Shown: piece after piece, positions 1-8,190 of the stretch
How positions within the stretch are numbered: position 1 is the stretch's first letter
Layout: each line of letters starts with the position of its first letter
DNA from: Pantoea anthophila
GTDB taxonomy: Bacteria; Pseudomonadota; Gammaproteobacteria; Enterobacterales; Enterobacteriaceae
Reading direction: 5' to 3'
NCBI RefSeq assembly: GCF_006494375.1
Contig: NZ_VHIZ01000037.1
Span: forward strand, 248,001-312,000
DNA: 64,000 bases
The notes under the pieces: model-generated
Databases searched by the model: none
Told to the model about the DNA's origin: nothing
What the model saw: only the letters and a program-made list of their open reading frames with translations
Translations under genes and position numbers: made by a program

Positions 1-541
1 GGTGATGGTGGCGATGTTTGTGATGATGCCGCTGACGCTGCTGTGGGGCCGCTGGACGGACCGCATCGGGCGTCGGCCGGTGATTGGCTTTGGTGCGGTG
101 GGTCTGATCCTGCTCGCGATTCCGAGCTTTATGCTGATCGGTTCCGGTAACATGTGGGCAGTATTCGGCGGCCTGCTGATTCTGGGCGTGCTGCACACCT
201 GCTTCAGCGGCACCATGCCTTCAACGCTGCCTGCGCTGTTCACGACCGATATCCGTTACAGTGCGCTGGCCATTGGCTTTAACCTGTCGGTCTCCCTGTT
301 TGGCGGAACCACCCCGCTGATCACGGCGTGGCTGGTCGATACCAGTAAAAACACCATGATGCCGGCCTACTACATGATGGGTGCGGGTATCATCGGTCTG
401 CTGACTATTCTGACCGTCCGTGAAACCGCCCGGCAGCCGCTGACCGGTTCATCGCCAGCGGTGGCGACCAAAGCGGAAGCGCATCGCCTGATTGATAAGC
501 TGCGTAAGCGCTCAAAATCTTCAGCGCCCGCCGCGCATTAA
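1..541 (+). CDS. ProP-like MFS proline/betaine symporter, C-terminal part
   Basis: The reading frame is open from the window edge, so this is the last 179 residues of a longer protein. The visible part contains several hydrophobic membrane segments, the MFS loop motif 'GRWTDRIGRRPV' near the start, and a stretch 'TDIRYSALAIGFN' followed by 'MMPAYYMM' that closely resembles the C-terminal half of the proton-coupled osmoprotectant transporter ProP. It ends in a short charged tail of about 35 residues rather than the long coiled coil of Escherichia coli ProP, so osmosensing may differ. It would import compatible solutes such as proline or betaine across the inner membrane. The substrate is inferred from family resemblance only. 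A strong intrinsic terminator follows the stop. Confidence 0.75.
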   Translation, partial: VMVAMFVMMPLTLLWGRWTDRIGRRPVIGFGAVGLILLAIPSFMLIGSGNMWAVFGGLLILGVLHTCFSGTMPSTLPALFTTDIRYSALAIGFNLSVSLFGGTTPLITAWLVDTSKNTMMPAYYMMGAGIIGLLTILTVRETARQPLTGSSPAVATKAEAHRLIDKLRKRSKSSAPAAH

Positions 542-546
542 GTCTG

Positions 547-577
547 AAAACACCCTGCTCTGCAGGGTGTTTTTTTA
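547..577 (+). terminator. Intrinsic terminator after the ProP-like gene
   Basis: An 11-bp GC-containing stem (AAACACCCTGC pairing with GCAGGGTGTTT) with a three-base loop is followed by a run of seven T residues. It starts 6 bases after the upstream stop codon. Confidence 0.9.
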
Positions 578-626
578 TCTGACGCCTCTTCCTCTTTTTC
601 CGGCATCACCTCAGCGCCCGGAGTCG

Positions 627-1217
627 TCATCCCTCTGACTTCACGCCCTGCCGGAAACGCGCCACTTTCGCCCGATTACCGCACAGCGCCATGCTGCACC
701 AGCGACGGCGATGCGCTTTGGTACGATCGTAAAACCACAGGTTACAGGCGGGATGTTCACAAGCGCGTACCCGGCTGAAATCCGCCTGGGCCAGCAGGCT
801 GGCAGCCTGTTCTGCAACCCGCCCCAGTCGCTGCATTGCGCTCTGAGCAGGATAAATCCGGCGGATCTGCAACGTCCCCTGCTCTGTGACGAGCTGCATA
901 TGGCTGATCGCCTCGCCCAGCCAGGCATTCAGCACCCGCACATCTATCGCTTCACCCGCCTTCTGTTGCTGCACCATGTCGCGAATGTTGTCCCGCAGCT
1001 GACGGGCAGCCTGCAACAGCGTGCCAGCTTCAGAGTGCGCTGCCGGGCCGTCTGTAGCCAGTCCGGCCTGCTGAAGCCATGCGTCAACATCCTCATCGGT
1101 TTGCCAGAAATCGTGCGGCTGACCGTCCACGATGGCGACGGTATTAATGAAGTCCAGCGCCGGATGATCGGCCAGAAACCACGGCCCCTGCGCGGTGGAT
1201 GATTGTGTTTCTGCCAT
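627..1217 (-). CDS. CGNR zinc-finger transcriptional regulator with ABATE domain
   Basis: The protein has 196 residues. The N-terminal part begins with the ABATE-type pattern 'FLADHPALDFINT', and the C-terminal part carries a CGNR zinc finger with four cysteines (about residues 153, 158, 174 and 179; 'CEHPAC...WCSMALCGNR'). Proteins of this pair of domains are presumed DNA-binding regulators. The start at 1217 is chosen over a longer frame because AGGAG lies 10 bases upstream and the family begins here. It is divergent from an alpha/beta hydrolase gene, and the intergenic region contains five GTTAC/GTAAC elements, suggesting that it controls itself and the hydrolase. The inducer is unknown. 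Confidence 0.85.
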   Translation of the reverse strand: MAETQSSTAQGPWFLADHPALDFINTVAIVDGQPHDFWQTDEDVDAWLQQAGLATDGPAAHSEAGTLLQAARQLRDNIRDMVQQQKAGEAIDVRVLNAWLGEAISHMQLVTEQGTLQIRRIYPAQSAMQRLGRVAEQAASLLAQADFSRVRACEHPACNLWFYDRTKAHRRRWCSMALCGNRAKVARFRQGVKSEG

Positions 1218-1272
1218 GTTAATGCCTCTCCTGGGAGTCTCGCCTGGCACCAGTGTCACCGATAAAAGACGC

Positions 1273-1301
1273 ATTATACAGTTACAAACAGACCATGTAA
1301 C
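1273..1301 (-). promoter_or_regulatory. Promoter of the CGNR regulator with inverted GTTAC operator
   Basis: On the minus strand GTTACA (1301-1296), a 17-base spacer and a perfect TATAAT (1278-1273) form a good sigma-70 promoter. The inverted repeat GTTAC-N11-GTAAC (1281-1301) covers the -35 and spacer, as expected for autoregulation. Confidence 0.65.
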
Positions 1302-1315
1302 CACTTAAATCATCA

Positions 1316-1343
1316 TTGACAGGTTACCAAAAGGCAGCATAAT
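1316..1343 (+). promoter_or_regulatory. Promoter of the alpha/beta hydrolase gene
   Basis: TTGACA at 1316-1321 and CATAAT at 1338-1343 are separated by 16 bases. A GTTAC element (1323-1327) lies in the spacer, and two more (1352-1356, 1378-1382) lie downstream before the start codon. Confidence 0.65.
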
Positions 1344-1395
1344 CAGCATCAGTAACCCCTAATAGACGAATTTACCAGTTACAGGAGTGTCAGCT

Positions 1396-2262
1396 ATGAC
1401 CGCCCACGCTATTCAACATCGCTATCTGCAGGCCGATGGGGTCAATATCTTCTATCGGGAAGCGGGCGATCCTTCCCACCCGGTACTGTTACTGCTGCAT
1501 GGCTTTCCCACCTCGTCACATCAGTTTCGTCACCTTATTCCTCTGCTGGCTGACAGGTTTCACCTTATCGCGCCCGATCTGCCCGGCTTTGGCTTTACTG
1601 ACGTTCCCGCTGAGCGTCACTACAGCTGGACTTTCGACGCACTCGGTCAGACGCTGACCGCTTTCGTGGATGCGCTGGGTCTGAAACGTTATGCCCTGTA
1701 TGTTTTCGACTATGGTGCCCCTGCCGGTCTGCGTCTGGCCCTCGCCCGGCCTGAGCGTGTCAGCGGACTGATATCGCAAAACGGCAATGCCTATCTGGAG
1801 GGACTGGGAGAAGCCTGGGCGCCGGTGCGTGCTTACTGGGACGACCCCAGCGAAGCTAAGGGTCAGGTGGTGCGCGACACCGTCCTGACGCCGGAAGCGA
1901 TCAAGTGGCAATACACGCATGGCGTCAGCGATCCGCAGTTAATTGCGCCGGAGACGTATACGCTGGACACCCTGCTGATGGAGCGACCCGGTAATAAAGC
2001 GATTCAGCAGGCGCTGTTTCTCGATTACGCCAGTAATTTGCAGCGCTACCCGGAATTTCAGGCCTTTTTCCGTCAAAAGCAGCTGCCGACGCTGGTGATC
2101 TGGGGGAAACACGATCCCTTCTTTATCCCGCCGGGGGCAGCAGCCTGGCAGCGTGACAATCCGCAGGCGGTGGTTGAGATGCTGGATAGCGGGCATTTCG
2201 CGCTGGAGACCCATACTCAGCACATTGCAACGCGTATCCGGGAGATGTTCAGCGGCGACTGA
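1396..2262 (+). CDS. Alpha/beta hydrolase, haloalkane dehalogenase/epoxide hydrolase type
   Basis: The 288-residue protein shows the alpha/beta hydrolase fold motifs in order: oxyanion 'HGFP' near residue 35, the nucleophile elbow 'VFDYGAP' with Asp105 as likely nucleophile, a cap region, 'WGKHDPFF', and catalytic His near residue 267 ('SGHFALE'). An aspartate nucleophile points to the dehalogenase/epoxide hydrolase branch rather than serine esterases, but the substrate cannot be read from sequence. ATG at 1396 is preceded by AGGAG with 8-base spacing; the in-frame GTG at 1387 overlaps that Shine-Dalgarno sequence and is rejected. It is divergent from and probably controlled by the CGNR regulator. 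Confidence 0.85.
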   Translation: MTAHAIQHRYLQADGVNIFYREAGDPSHPVLLLLHGFPTSSHQFRHLIPLLADRFHLIAPDLPGFGFTDVPAERHYSWTFDALGQTLTAFVDALGLKRYALYVFDYGAPAGLRLALARPERVSGLISQNGNAYLEGLGEAWAPVRAYWDDPSEAKGQVVRDTVLTPEAIKWQYTHGVSDPQLIAPETYTLDTLLMERPGNKAIQQALFLDYASNLQRYPEFQAFFRQKQLPTLVIWGKHDPFFIPPGAAAWQRDNPQAVVEMLDSGHFALETHTQHIATRIREMFSGD

Positions 2263-2313
2263 CAAAAGGGGCACAGAAGCTATCCGATACCGCCTCTGTG
2301 CCTCTCCCTTCCT

Positions 2314-2862
2314 TTATTCATTACTGAACCGGCCGACCGTACTGGCCGCGCCCAGCGCATGCCCCTTCAGCTGTGCAATCAGTTCCGCCTGGGTTAAACC
2401 CGCTTTTAACTGGCCCGGCTGCAAATCGGTGGCGATCAGCACAAAGTTATAGTGGTGCAGACCGCTACCCGCTGGCGGACAGGGGCCATAATAGTGTGTG
2501 GTTCCCGGCGTATTCTTTCCGCCGGTATAGCCTTTCCCCTCCGTCAGAGCGCCCTGAGCAAACGATGAACGCGTGGGGGCAATGTTGTAAGCCACCATGT
2601 GGGTGACGCCAAGCCCCCTGGCCCCCACCGGATCGGTCATCAGCAGCGCCAGACTGCGGGTGCCCGCCGGAATAGCCGACCAGTTGAGTTCAGGAGAGAC
2701 ATTCTCACCGGTACAGGAAGGATTACTTTTATTGGCACCGGCAAACTTTTTGTCCAGCAGCGCATTGTCGCTGAAGTCCCGGGATTGCAACGTAAATACG
2801 GATGCCGCCAGCGTGGTCATGGGCAGAACGGCCAGCGCCGCCGCGCAGAGTAATTTTTTCAA
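2314..2862 (-). CDS. YbhB/YbcL-type PEBP (Raf kinase inhibitor-like) protein, secreted
   Basis: The 182-residue protein begins with a signal peptide (charged start, hydrophobic core, cleavage near 'TLAAS'). The mature part contains phosphatidylethanolamine-binding protein signatures: 'SPELNWSAIPAGTRSLALLMTDP', here quoted as 'SPELNWS' and 'LLMTDP', and 'YYGPCPP' with 'HHYNFVLIATD' typical of YbhB/YbcL. It is probably periplasmic; the physiological ligand in bacteria is unclear. The start is a TTG codon at 2862, supported by AAGGAG about 7 bases upstream and by the signal peptide beginning MKKLL. It is convergent with the hydrolase gene upstream and appears to be a single-gene unit. Confidence 0.85.
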   Translation of the reverse strand: MKKLLCAAALAVLPMTTLAASVFTLQSRDFSDNALLDKKFAGANKSNPSCTGENVSPELNWSAIPAGTRSLALLMTDPVGARGLGVTHMVAYNIAPTRSSFAQGALTEGKGYTGGKNTPGTTHYYGPCPPAGSGLHHYNFVLIATDLQPGQLKAGLTQAELIAQLKGHALGAASTVGRFSNE

Positions 2863-2972
2863 CCGTCACTCCTTATCAGATAGCACCTGAGAAAATTGTC
2901 CCGCTACATTTTGTCATTGCCTGCTTACTCTGACGGCTGCGCGACAGAGGCCGCACAGCAGCGTCAGCATTT

Positions 2973-4613
2973 TCACTTCGCCTTTTTCAGGGCCGCAAAG
3001 ACGCGTGCGACCGCGACGGCCCCCGGATCGGGCACGCCATTGAGGTTTGTGCTGTTCAGATAGGAGGAGCGACCCGCTTTTGCAGTTCCCATGGTGGCCG
3101 TCGCCTCACTGCCCTGCTGCGCCGCTTCTGCTGCCGCCTCCAGTGACTGACCCGCCACCAGCGCCTCAATGGCCGGTTGCAGTGCATCGATCAATGTCCG
3201 GTCGCCCGGCTTTGCCCCGCCATACTCCTTCATCTTCTCCAGCCCCTGCTGCAGGGCAACAGGCAGGGTATCGCCCTCCGCCAGTTGCTGGGCGGCAGCG
3301 GTAAAAAAGATCGCCATCAGCACGCCGCTGGAGCCGCCCATCACCGTCGCCAGCCGCTCTCCCGTGACCGCGAGCAGCTCGGGAAGAGCATTCAGTGGCA
3401 GCTGATTATCGGCACATTCGCGCTGGATCTGACGCGCGCCCGCGGCAAAGGTCGAACCGGTATCACCGTCCCCGACCTGCGCATCCAGCCGGTTCAGCTC
3501 ACTTTCGCAGGCCATCAGGGTTTCACAGATAGTGTTCACGTAAGCGGCAACCTGGGGGTTTGCAGAGGGCTGGACCGGGTGGGCTGAGGCCGGAGTGGCG
3601 GCACTTACCGGTTCCAGTGGGCCGATTCTCACCGGGGTTACCCAGCCGGTGACCTCAACCGGCGCGCAGAGGGCCTCTTCGAAGAGCGGAGTCAGCCTCA
3701 TGCAGGTCACGGAAAAGCCTTTCATGTCCAGTGCGGTCATCAGCGGCGCAGGCCCCATCAGATAGTTACTGCCCCGGCTGAGCGGCGACGCAATCAGATC
3801 CCGCGTCACCAGACTCATCTCCAGCGCGGACATACCGCCCAGATTATTCACCAGCAGCGCGCAGGGTTCCTCATTCTCCGGCATCACCTTCTCCAGCAGC
3901 TGCTGAACAATCTGCTGACTGTTCTGGCTCTGCATCACCTCAACGCCCGGTTCTCCGTGAATGCCCAGTCCCATTTCGACACTGCCTTCCGGCACCCGCT
4001 GGCTGACCGGCTCATCCGGCAGATGGCAGCCGGAGAGCGCCACGTCCATCGACGCGATGGCCTGGCTGGCCGCCTGCGCGGCCGCGGTGACCGCCGCCAG
4101 GTCATCGCCCCGTTCGGCGACGAAGCCCGCTACCTTGTGCACCAGCAGGGTACCGGCCAACCCGCGCGGCTGAGGATTCTCCGGCAGGGCCACATCATCA
4201 CCGACAATCACCATGTTGACGCTGTATCCCGCCTTACGCGCCTTTTCTGCCGCCAGGCCAAAGTTAAGCCGATCGCCGGTGTAATTTTTTACAATCAGCA
4301 GGCATCCGGCTTCCCCGGTAAGATTGACGATGGCGTGATACACCGCGTCTACGCTGGGTGAAGCAAAGAGATCGCCACAAACGGCGGCCGTCAGCATCCC
4401 CTTACCGATAAATCCGACATGCGCCGGTTCATGTCCGGCTCCCCCGCCGGAGATCAGCGCCACCTGCTGTTTCTGCCAGTCCCTGCGCATGACAATGCGG
4501 ATTCGCGGCGCGACCTGTAGCCGCACCAGATTGCGCCACGGGCTGGCGTAAATCATACCATCTAACGCGCTGTCGACGAGGTCGTCCTTGTTATTCAGTA
4601 CAAATCGGGTCAT
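2973..4613 (-). CDS. dhaK: ATP-dependent dihydroxyacetone kinase (DhaK-DhaL fusion)
   Basis: This 546-residue single-chain kinase phosphorylates dihydroxyacetone to dihydroxyacetone phosphate with ATP. The N-terminal DhaK domain (about 1-330) has the 'SGGGAGHEPAH' loop, 'GKGMLTAAVCGD' and the substrate-binding histidine in 'SGCHLPDE' (about 197). The C-terminal DhaL domain carries 'DAQVGDGDTGSTFA' and 'VMGGSSGVLM' for ADP/Mg binding. It resembles the Citrobacter freundii enzyme over its whole length (552 residues there). The frame is open 58 codons further upstream, but the extension has no family counterpart; the start at 4613 has AGGA 8 bases before it. It is divergent from a fucO-like gene with a perfect FNR box in between, suggesting anaerobic triose or diol metabolism. 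Confidence 0.9.
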   Translation of the reverse strand: MTRFVLNNKDDLVDSALDGMIYASPWRNLVRLQVAPRIRIVMRRDWQKQQVALISGGGAGHEPAHVGFIGKGMLTAAVCGDLFASPSVDAVYHAIVNLTGEAGCLLIVKNYTGDRLNFGLAAEKARKAGYSVNMVIVGDDVALPENPQPRGLAGTLLVHKVAGFVAERGDDLAAVTAAAQAASQAIASMDVALSGCHLPDEPVSQRVPEGSVEMGLGIHGEPGVEVMQSQNSQQIVQQLLEKVMPENEEPCALLVNNLGGMSALEMSLVTRDLIASPLSRGSNYLMGPAPLMTALDMKGFSVTCMRLTPLFEEALCAPVEVTGWVTPVRIGPLEPVSAATPASAHPVQPSANPQVAAYVNTICETLMACESELNRLDAQVGDGDTGSTFAAGARQIQRECADNQLPLNALPELLAVTGERLATVMGGSSGVLMAIFFTAAAQQLAEGDTLPVALQQGLEKMKEYGGAKPGDRTLIDALQPAIEALVAGQSLEAAAEAAQQGSEATATMGTAKAGRSSYLNSTNLNGVPDPGAVAVARVFAALKKAK

Positions 4614-4773
4614 CTCTTCATTCCTCATGGGCGTGCGAAGGGGAAGTAAACAAGTGTTGCACATAACCGCCATACGGGGAGAAATCCACTGCGAAACCCG
4701 GCGTATCATCCCGTCTCGTTCAGCGCCTGGCGCGGCATCTGGCAAAGGCATCGCGCCATTACGGGCTAATTTA

Positions 4774-4787
4774 TTGATTTCCATCAA
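4774..4787. promoter_or_regulatory. Perfect FNR-type box between dhaK and fucO
   Basis: TTGAT-TTCC-ATCAA matches the FNR consensus TTGAT-N4-ATCAA at all ten defined positions. It lies about 90 bases before the fucO start and 160 bases before the dhaK start, so it could act on either gene. Confidence 0.6.
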
Positions 4788-4877
4788 ATATTTTTATCCG
4801 AAACTGAGAGGTTTTGCGCAGAACCCTGATAGGGAATGGCGGAAGTTAGAGCGCATTCACAAACAGAGGATGTTTTT

Positions 4878-6026
4878 ATGACTCAACGTATGATTCTGAA
4901 TGAAACGGCCTGGTTTGGTGCCGGCGCGTTACGCCATCTGCCGGAAGAGGTAGAGCGTCGTGGAATGCGCAAAGCCCTGATTGTTACTGACCGTGCACTG
5001 GTGGCAGCGGGTGCGCTGAAGCGGGTGACCGATCGGCTGGCCAGCCACCAGCTTGCTTGGGCGGTGTACGATGAGGTGGTGCCCAATCCCACCATTCGGG
5101 TGGTGCAGCAGGGCGTGGCGGCCTTCAGGGCATCGGGCGCAGATTATCTGATAGCGATCGGGGGCGGTTCACCTCAGGATACCAGCAAGGCGATCGGTAT
5201 GATTATCAATAATCCCGAATTTGAAGATGTGCGCAGCCTGGAGGGCGTGGCCCCCACCCGCCATCCCTGCGTTCCGATTATCGCTATCCCGACCACCGCA
5301 GGCACCGCCGCAGAAGTCACCATCAACTACGTTATTACCGATGAAGAGAAACGCCGTAAGTTTGTCTGTGTCGATCCGCATGCCATTCCGAAAGTCGCGA
5401 TTGTTGATGCGGAAATGATGGCGAGTATGCCCGCCTCACTGAAAGCCGCAACCGGTATTGATGCACTGACCCACGCGATTGAGGGCTATATCACGCGTGG
5501 CGCCTGGACGCTGACCGATATGCTGCATCTCAAAGCCATTGAGATTATCAGCCAGTCACTGCGCAAGTCGGTGGCGGGGGATCCCGACGCGGTGGAGCAG
5601 ATGGCGCTGGGACAGTATGTCGCCGGGATGGGTTTCTCCAGTGTCGGACTCGGGCTGGTTCATGGCATGGCTCATCCGCTGGGCGCCTTTTATGATGTGC
5701 CACACGGCATTGCTAACGCCATTCTGCTGCCGCAGGTGATGGCGTGGAATGCCGCCTGGACCGGCGAAAAGTATCGCGACATTGCGCGCGTAATGGGCGT
5801 GAAGCAGGTCGACACCCTCTCGCTGGAGCAGGCGCGGGAGGCCGCGGTTGATGCCGTTCGTCAGCTCTGTCGGGATATGGGCATCCCGCGTTCCTTACGT
5901 GAAGTGGGTTTACAGCAGGCTGATATCCCGGCCCTGGCGCAGGCCGCGCTGGATGATGTCTGTACCGGTGGCAACCCGCGCACGCCCGATCTTGAGGCGG
6001 TGATGGCGCTCTACCGTCAGAGTTAA
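4878..6026 (+). CDS. fucO: Iron-containing alcohol dehydrogenase, lactaldehyde reductase-like
   Basis: The 382-residue protein matches FucO in length and in sequence pattern. NAD binding is shown by 'AIGGGSPQDTSKA', and the metal ligands of group III dehydrogenases by 'GIDALTHAIEGY' (Asp and His) and 'HGMAHPLGAFYDVPHG' (two His). FucO reduces lactaldehyde to 1,2-propanediol with NADH and is inactivated by oxygen, so an anaerobic role is expected; the FNR box upstream agrees. No fucose genes are adjacent, and the exact aldehyde or glycol handled here is uncertain. ATG at 4878 has AGAGGA 7 bases upstream; an in-frame start 14 codons earlier lacks a ribosome site and family support. An intrinsic terminator follows. 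Confidence 0.82.
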   Translation: MTQRMILNETAWFGAGALRHLPEEVERRGMRKALIVTDRALVAAGALKRVTDRLASHQLAWAVYDEVVPNPTIRVVQQGVAAFRASGADYLIAIGGGSPQDTSKAIGMIINNPEFEDVRSLEGVAPTRHPCVPIIAIPTTAGTAAEVTINYVITDEEKRRKFVCVDPHAIPKVAIVDAEMMASMPASLKAATGIDALTHAIEGYITRGAWTLTDMLHLKAIEIISQSLRKSVAGDPDAVEQMALGQYVAGMGFSSVGLGLVHGMAHPLGAFYDVPHGIANAILLPQVMAWNAAWTGEKYRDIARVMGVKQVDTLSLEQAREAAVDAVRQLCRDMGIPRSLREVGLQQADIPALAQAALDDVCTGGNPRTPDLEAVMALYRQS

Positions 6027-6057
6027 AGCGCGCCAGCTTATCCGCCGCTGACGTCAG

Positions 6058-6083
6058 GCCCGCTCACGCCAGCGGGCTTTTTA
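6058..6083 (+). terminator. Intrinsic terminator after fucO
   Basis: GCCCGCT and AGCGGGC pair around a six-base loop and are followed by TTTTTA. Confidence 0.85.
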
Positions 6084-6263
6084 TCGCGCTGGATCTGTCG
6101 CGATTCGCCACGGCGGATAAAGCCAGTCAGCGCGGTGACGGCCGGGGTTTTCTCGATTTTCTGATGCCCGTTTCAGCCTGAAATCGCCCGCGAGTTTTCT
6201 GCAGGTTGCGGTGCATGCGCCACCTGACCGGATGATTTCTTTAGATGCTAAACCCTGAGTCAC
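6084..6263. other. Spacer between the fucO terminator and the ortT control region
   Basis: About 180 bases with no recognisable gene, repeat or terminator. The open minus-strand frame across 6081-6530 has no recognisable protein features and runs through the ortT gene. Confidence 0.5.
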
Positions 6264-6277
6264 TTGATCTGGATCAC
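6264..6277 (+). promoter_or_regulatory. FNR-like box upstream of ortT
   Basis: TTGAT-CTGG-ATCAC matches the FNR consensus at nine of ten positions. The same stretch gives a weaker CRP match (TTGA-N6-TCACA). It lies 53-66 bases upstream of the ortT start codon. Confidence 0.45.
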
Positions 6278-6329
6278 AAAAATCCGCATCATGCGCAGCG
6301 AAAACCTTTACGATGCTGCGGAGATATTG

Positions 6330-6503
6330 ATGACACTGTACCAGGGTATGCTGATTTTTTATGCCGTTGTTGCACTGTTCGCTACGCTGATCACCTTCTT
6401 CATCGCCAAAGATAAGCTCAGCATTAAACTGCTCAGCGCCTTTCTGGTGGGTGCCACCTGGCCGATGAGTTTTCCCGTCGCGCTGATGTTCGCGCTGTTT
6501 TAA
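6330..6503 (+). CDS. ortT: OrtT/GhoT-family small membrane toxin
   Basis: A 57-residue protein of the same length as E. coli OrtT and almost the same pattern: start 'MTLYQGMLIFYAV', a basic turn 'AKDKLSIK', then the strongly conserved 'FLVGATWPMSFPVAL' ending in LF. Two hydrophobic segments predict an inner-membrane protein. OrtT and its relative GhoT damage membrane potential; OrtT has no known antitoxin and is linked to the stringent response. The longer frame from 6264 would read through the FNR-like box and is rejected; ATG 6330 has GGAG 6 bases upstream. No antitoxin-like gene such as ghoS is adjacent, consistent with an orphan toxin. Confidence 0.85.
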   Translation: MTLYQGMLIFYAVVALFATLITFFIAKDKLSIKLLSAFLVGATWPMSFPVALMFALF

Positions 6504-6606
6504 TTGACATTTTCGCCTTACCGACCACACTCAGATTAGACGTCACTGACCCGCTCTGCGCCGATCGCTGATGTCGGCTTGCTCATCACTCATATAAGGA
6601 GCGGTT

Positions 6607-6777
6607 ATGCGCGTAATCGGTGTGGCGATTCTGATTTCCCTTCTCAGTGCCTGCAGCGGACCCTGGGGCGCCGAAAAACCGGTCCCGGCGGCAGAAACCC
6701 GTCAGCAGACCTGCCAGCCTGGCACCAATCCCAGCCAGAATGACTGCGGTCACTTTCCCGAACCGGAATTTCACTGA
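6607..6777 (+). CDS. Small putative lipoprotein, 56 residues
   Basis: A short gene with a strong ribosome site (AAGGAG, 5-base spacing). The product begins with a charged residue, a hydrophobic core and the lipobox L13-S14-A15-C16, so it should be cleaved by signal peptidase II and lipidated at Cys16. The mature 41 residues are rich in Pro and Gly and contain two further cysteines ('QQTCQPG' and 'NDCGHFP'), which could form a disulfide in the periplasm. No known domain is recognised. It lies between ortT and a CynX-type transporter on the same strand, with no sign of a shared function. Confidence 0.7.
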   Translation: MRVIGVAILISLLSACSGPWGAEKPVPAAETRQQTCQPGTNPSQNDCGHFPEPEFH

Positions 6778-6947
6778 CACACCCGCACAGTGTGTTACGG
6801 GATCGCATTTGCGCTATTTCATCGCATAACAAGGCTTTACACGCCGATGGCCGGTCAGTAAAGTAGCGCCCAGACATCATTTCTGATGCGTAAGCGTTAA
6901 CGTCAACCAACGCCCCCGCAGCGCTGCTGCCTGTGATGATCCCTGCC

Positions 6948-8147
6948 ATGAAGCCTCTGCAACTTAGTGTTAAACCTCATGCTGCGCTCTCCGGCGCCTC
7001 ATTTTTTTTATTTGTGCTGCTGCTGACCGCGGCCAACCTTCGCGCACCGGTGACTGTGGTCGGCCCGGTTCTGCAGGATATCCGTCAGACCTTTGGACTG
7101 AGCGCCGGTGAAGCGGGTCTGTTCAACTTTATTCCCCTGATCCTCTTTGCCCTGCTTGCGCCACCAGCCGCCTGGCTCGGCAATCGCATCGGACTCGAAC
7201 GCAGCCTGTGGGGCGCACTCTGCTTAATGACCGCGGGTTCCCTGTTGCGCTGGCTGCCTGTGGAGGCGGCGTTATGGGGCGGGACCCTGCTGCTCAGCGC
7301 CGGGATTGCTGCCGCCAACGTCCTGCTGCCCCCGCTGATTAAACGCGATTTTACCGCCCATACTGCCCGCTATATCGGGCTTTACGCCGCCACCATGTCG
7401 ATTACTGCCAGCCTGGCCTCCGGGATTGCCGTTCCGCTGAGCCAGCTCTCCTCCGCAGGCTGGCGACTGTCGCTGGTGGTCTGGGCGATCCCAGGGCTGA
7501 TTGCGCTGCTGGCCTGGCTGCCACTGCTACGCCAGCGTCCGTTAAAGCAGGCATCCGGCGAGACGACAGTCCTCCATCGCCATCCGTGGCGCTCGGCAGG
7601 CGGCTGGCAGATTGCCCTGTTTATGGCGCTGCAGTCGCTGGCGTTTTATACCCTGATAGACTGGTTTACGCTGTTCGCCCATGACCAGGGTTTCAGTCAG
7701 GCCACGGCGGGCTGGCTGCTGTTCTGGTATCAGGCCATCGCAATTGTCGCCAATCTTGGCTGCATGATGGCGCTGAAGCGGGTGAAGGATGCCCGCCTCA
7801 CCGCCTTCATCGCCTCGTCGGCTATCTTTCTCGGCATGCTGGGGCTTCTGCTTAACCCGCTGTGGGCGGCGATCTGGCTGACCCTAGCCGGTCTGGGCGC
7901 AGGCGCCTCACTGGTGCTCTGCCTCTCCCTCTTTAATCTGCGGGCCAGCAATCATCGTCAGGCTTCACAGCTCTCCGGTATGGCCCAGTGCGTCGGCTAT
8001 GCGCTGGCCGCGCTCGGTCCTTTGTTGTTTGGCGTGCTCCATGAGCAGAGCGGAAACTGGACGATCCCCTTCAGCGTACTGGTGCTGCTGAGCCTGCTTC
8101 AGATGCTGCTGGCCCCTCTGGCAGCACAGTCAAAACCCATCAGCTGA
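6948..8147 (+). CDS. CynX/NimT-family MFS transporter
   Basis: A 399-residue protein with about twelve hydrophobic segments and the start pattern '[19 protein letters not shown]', which is characteristic of the CynX/NimT branch (cyanate and 2-nitroimidazole transporters). 'RIGLERSL' occupies the place of the MFS loop 2-3 motif. It probably moves a small anionic or weakly polar compound across the inner membrane, perhaps outward; the substrate cannot be named. ATG 6948 is chosen because the family begins near here, but no convincing ribosome site is visible; GTG 6933 and ATG 6936 are alternatives. Glutaminase follows 97 bases downstream with a strong hairpin in between. Confidence 0.8.
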   Translation: MKPLQLSVKPHAALSGASFFLFVLLLTAANLRAPVTVVGPVLQDIRQTFGLSAGEAGLFNFIPLILFALLAPPAAWLGNRIGLERSLWGALCLMTAGSLLRWLPVEAALWGGTLLLSAGIAAANVLLPPLIKRDFTAHTARYIGLYAATMSITASLASGIAVPLSQLSSAGWRLSLVVWAIPGLIALLAWLPLLRQRPLKQASGETTVLHRHPWRSAGGWQIALFMALQSLAFYTLIDWFTLFAHDQGFSQATAGWLLFWYQAIAIVANLGCMMALKRVKDARLTAFIASSAIFLGMLGLLLNPLWAAIWLTLAGLGAGASLVLCLSLFNLRASNHRQASQLSGMAQCVGYALAALGPLLFGVLHEQSGNWTIPFSVLVLLSLLQMLLAPLAAQSKPIS

Positions 8148-8190
8148 ACGTGCGGCCATGCCGCCATCGGACCTTAACAATATGATCTGT

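Noticed and set aside
4614-4787. 58-codon N-terminal extension of dihydroxyacetone kinase
   Set aside because: No family member has it, it would translate through the FNR box, and a good ribosome site precedes the internal start at 4613.
6081-6530. 149-codon minus-strand frame antisense to ortT
   Set aside because: Overlaps the clear OrtT gene, and its translation is rich in Gln, His and Arg without motifs.
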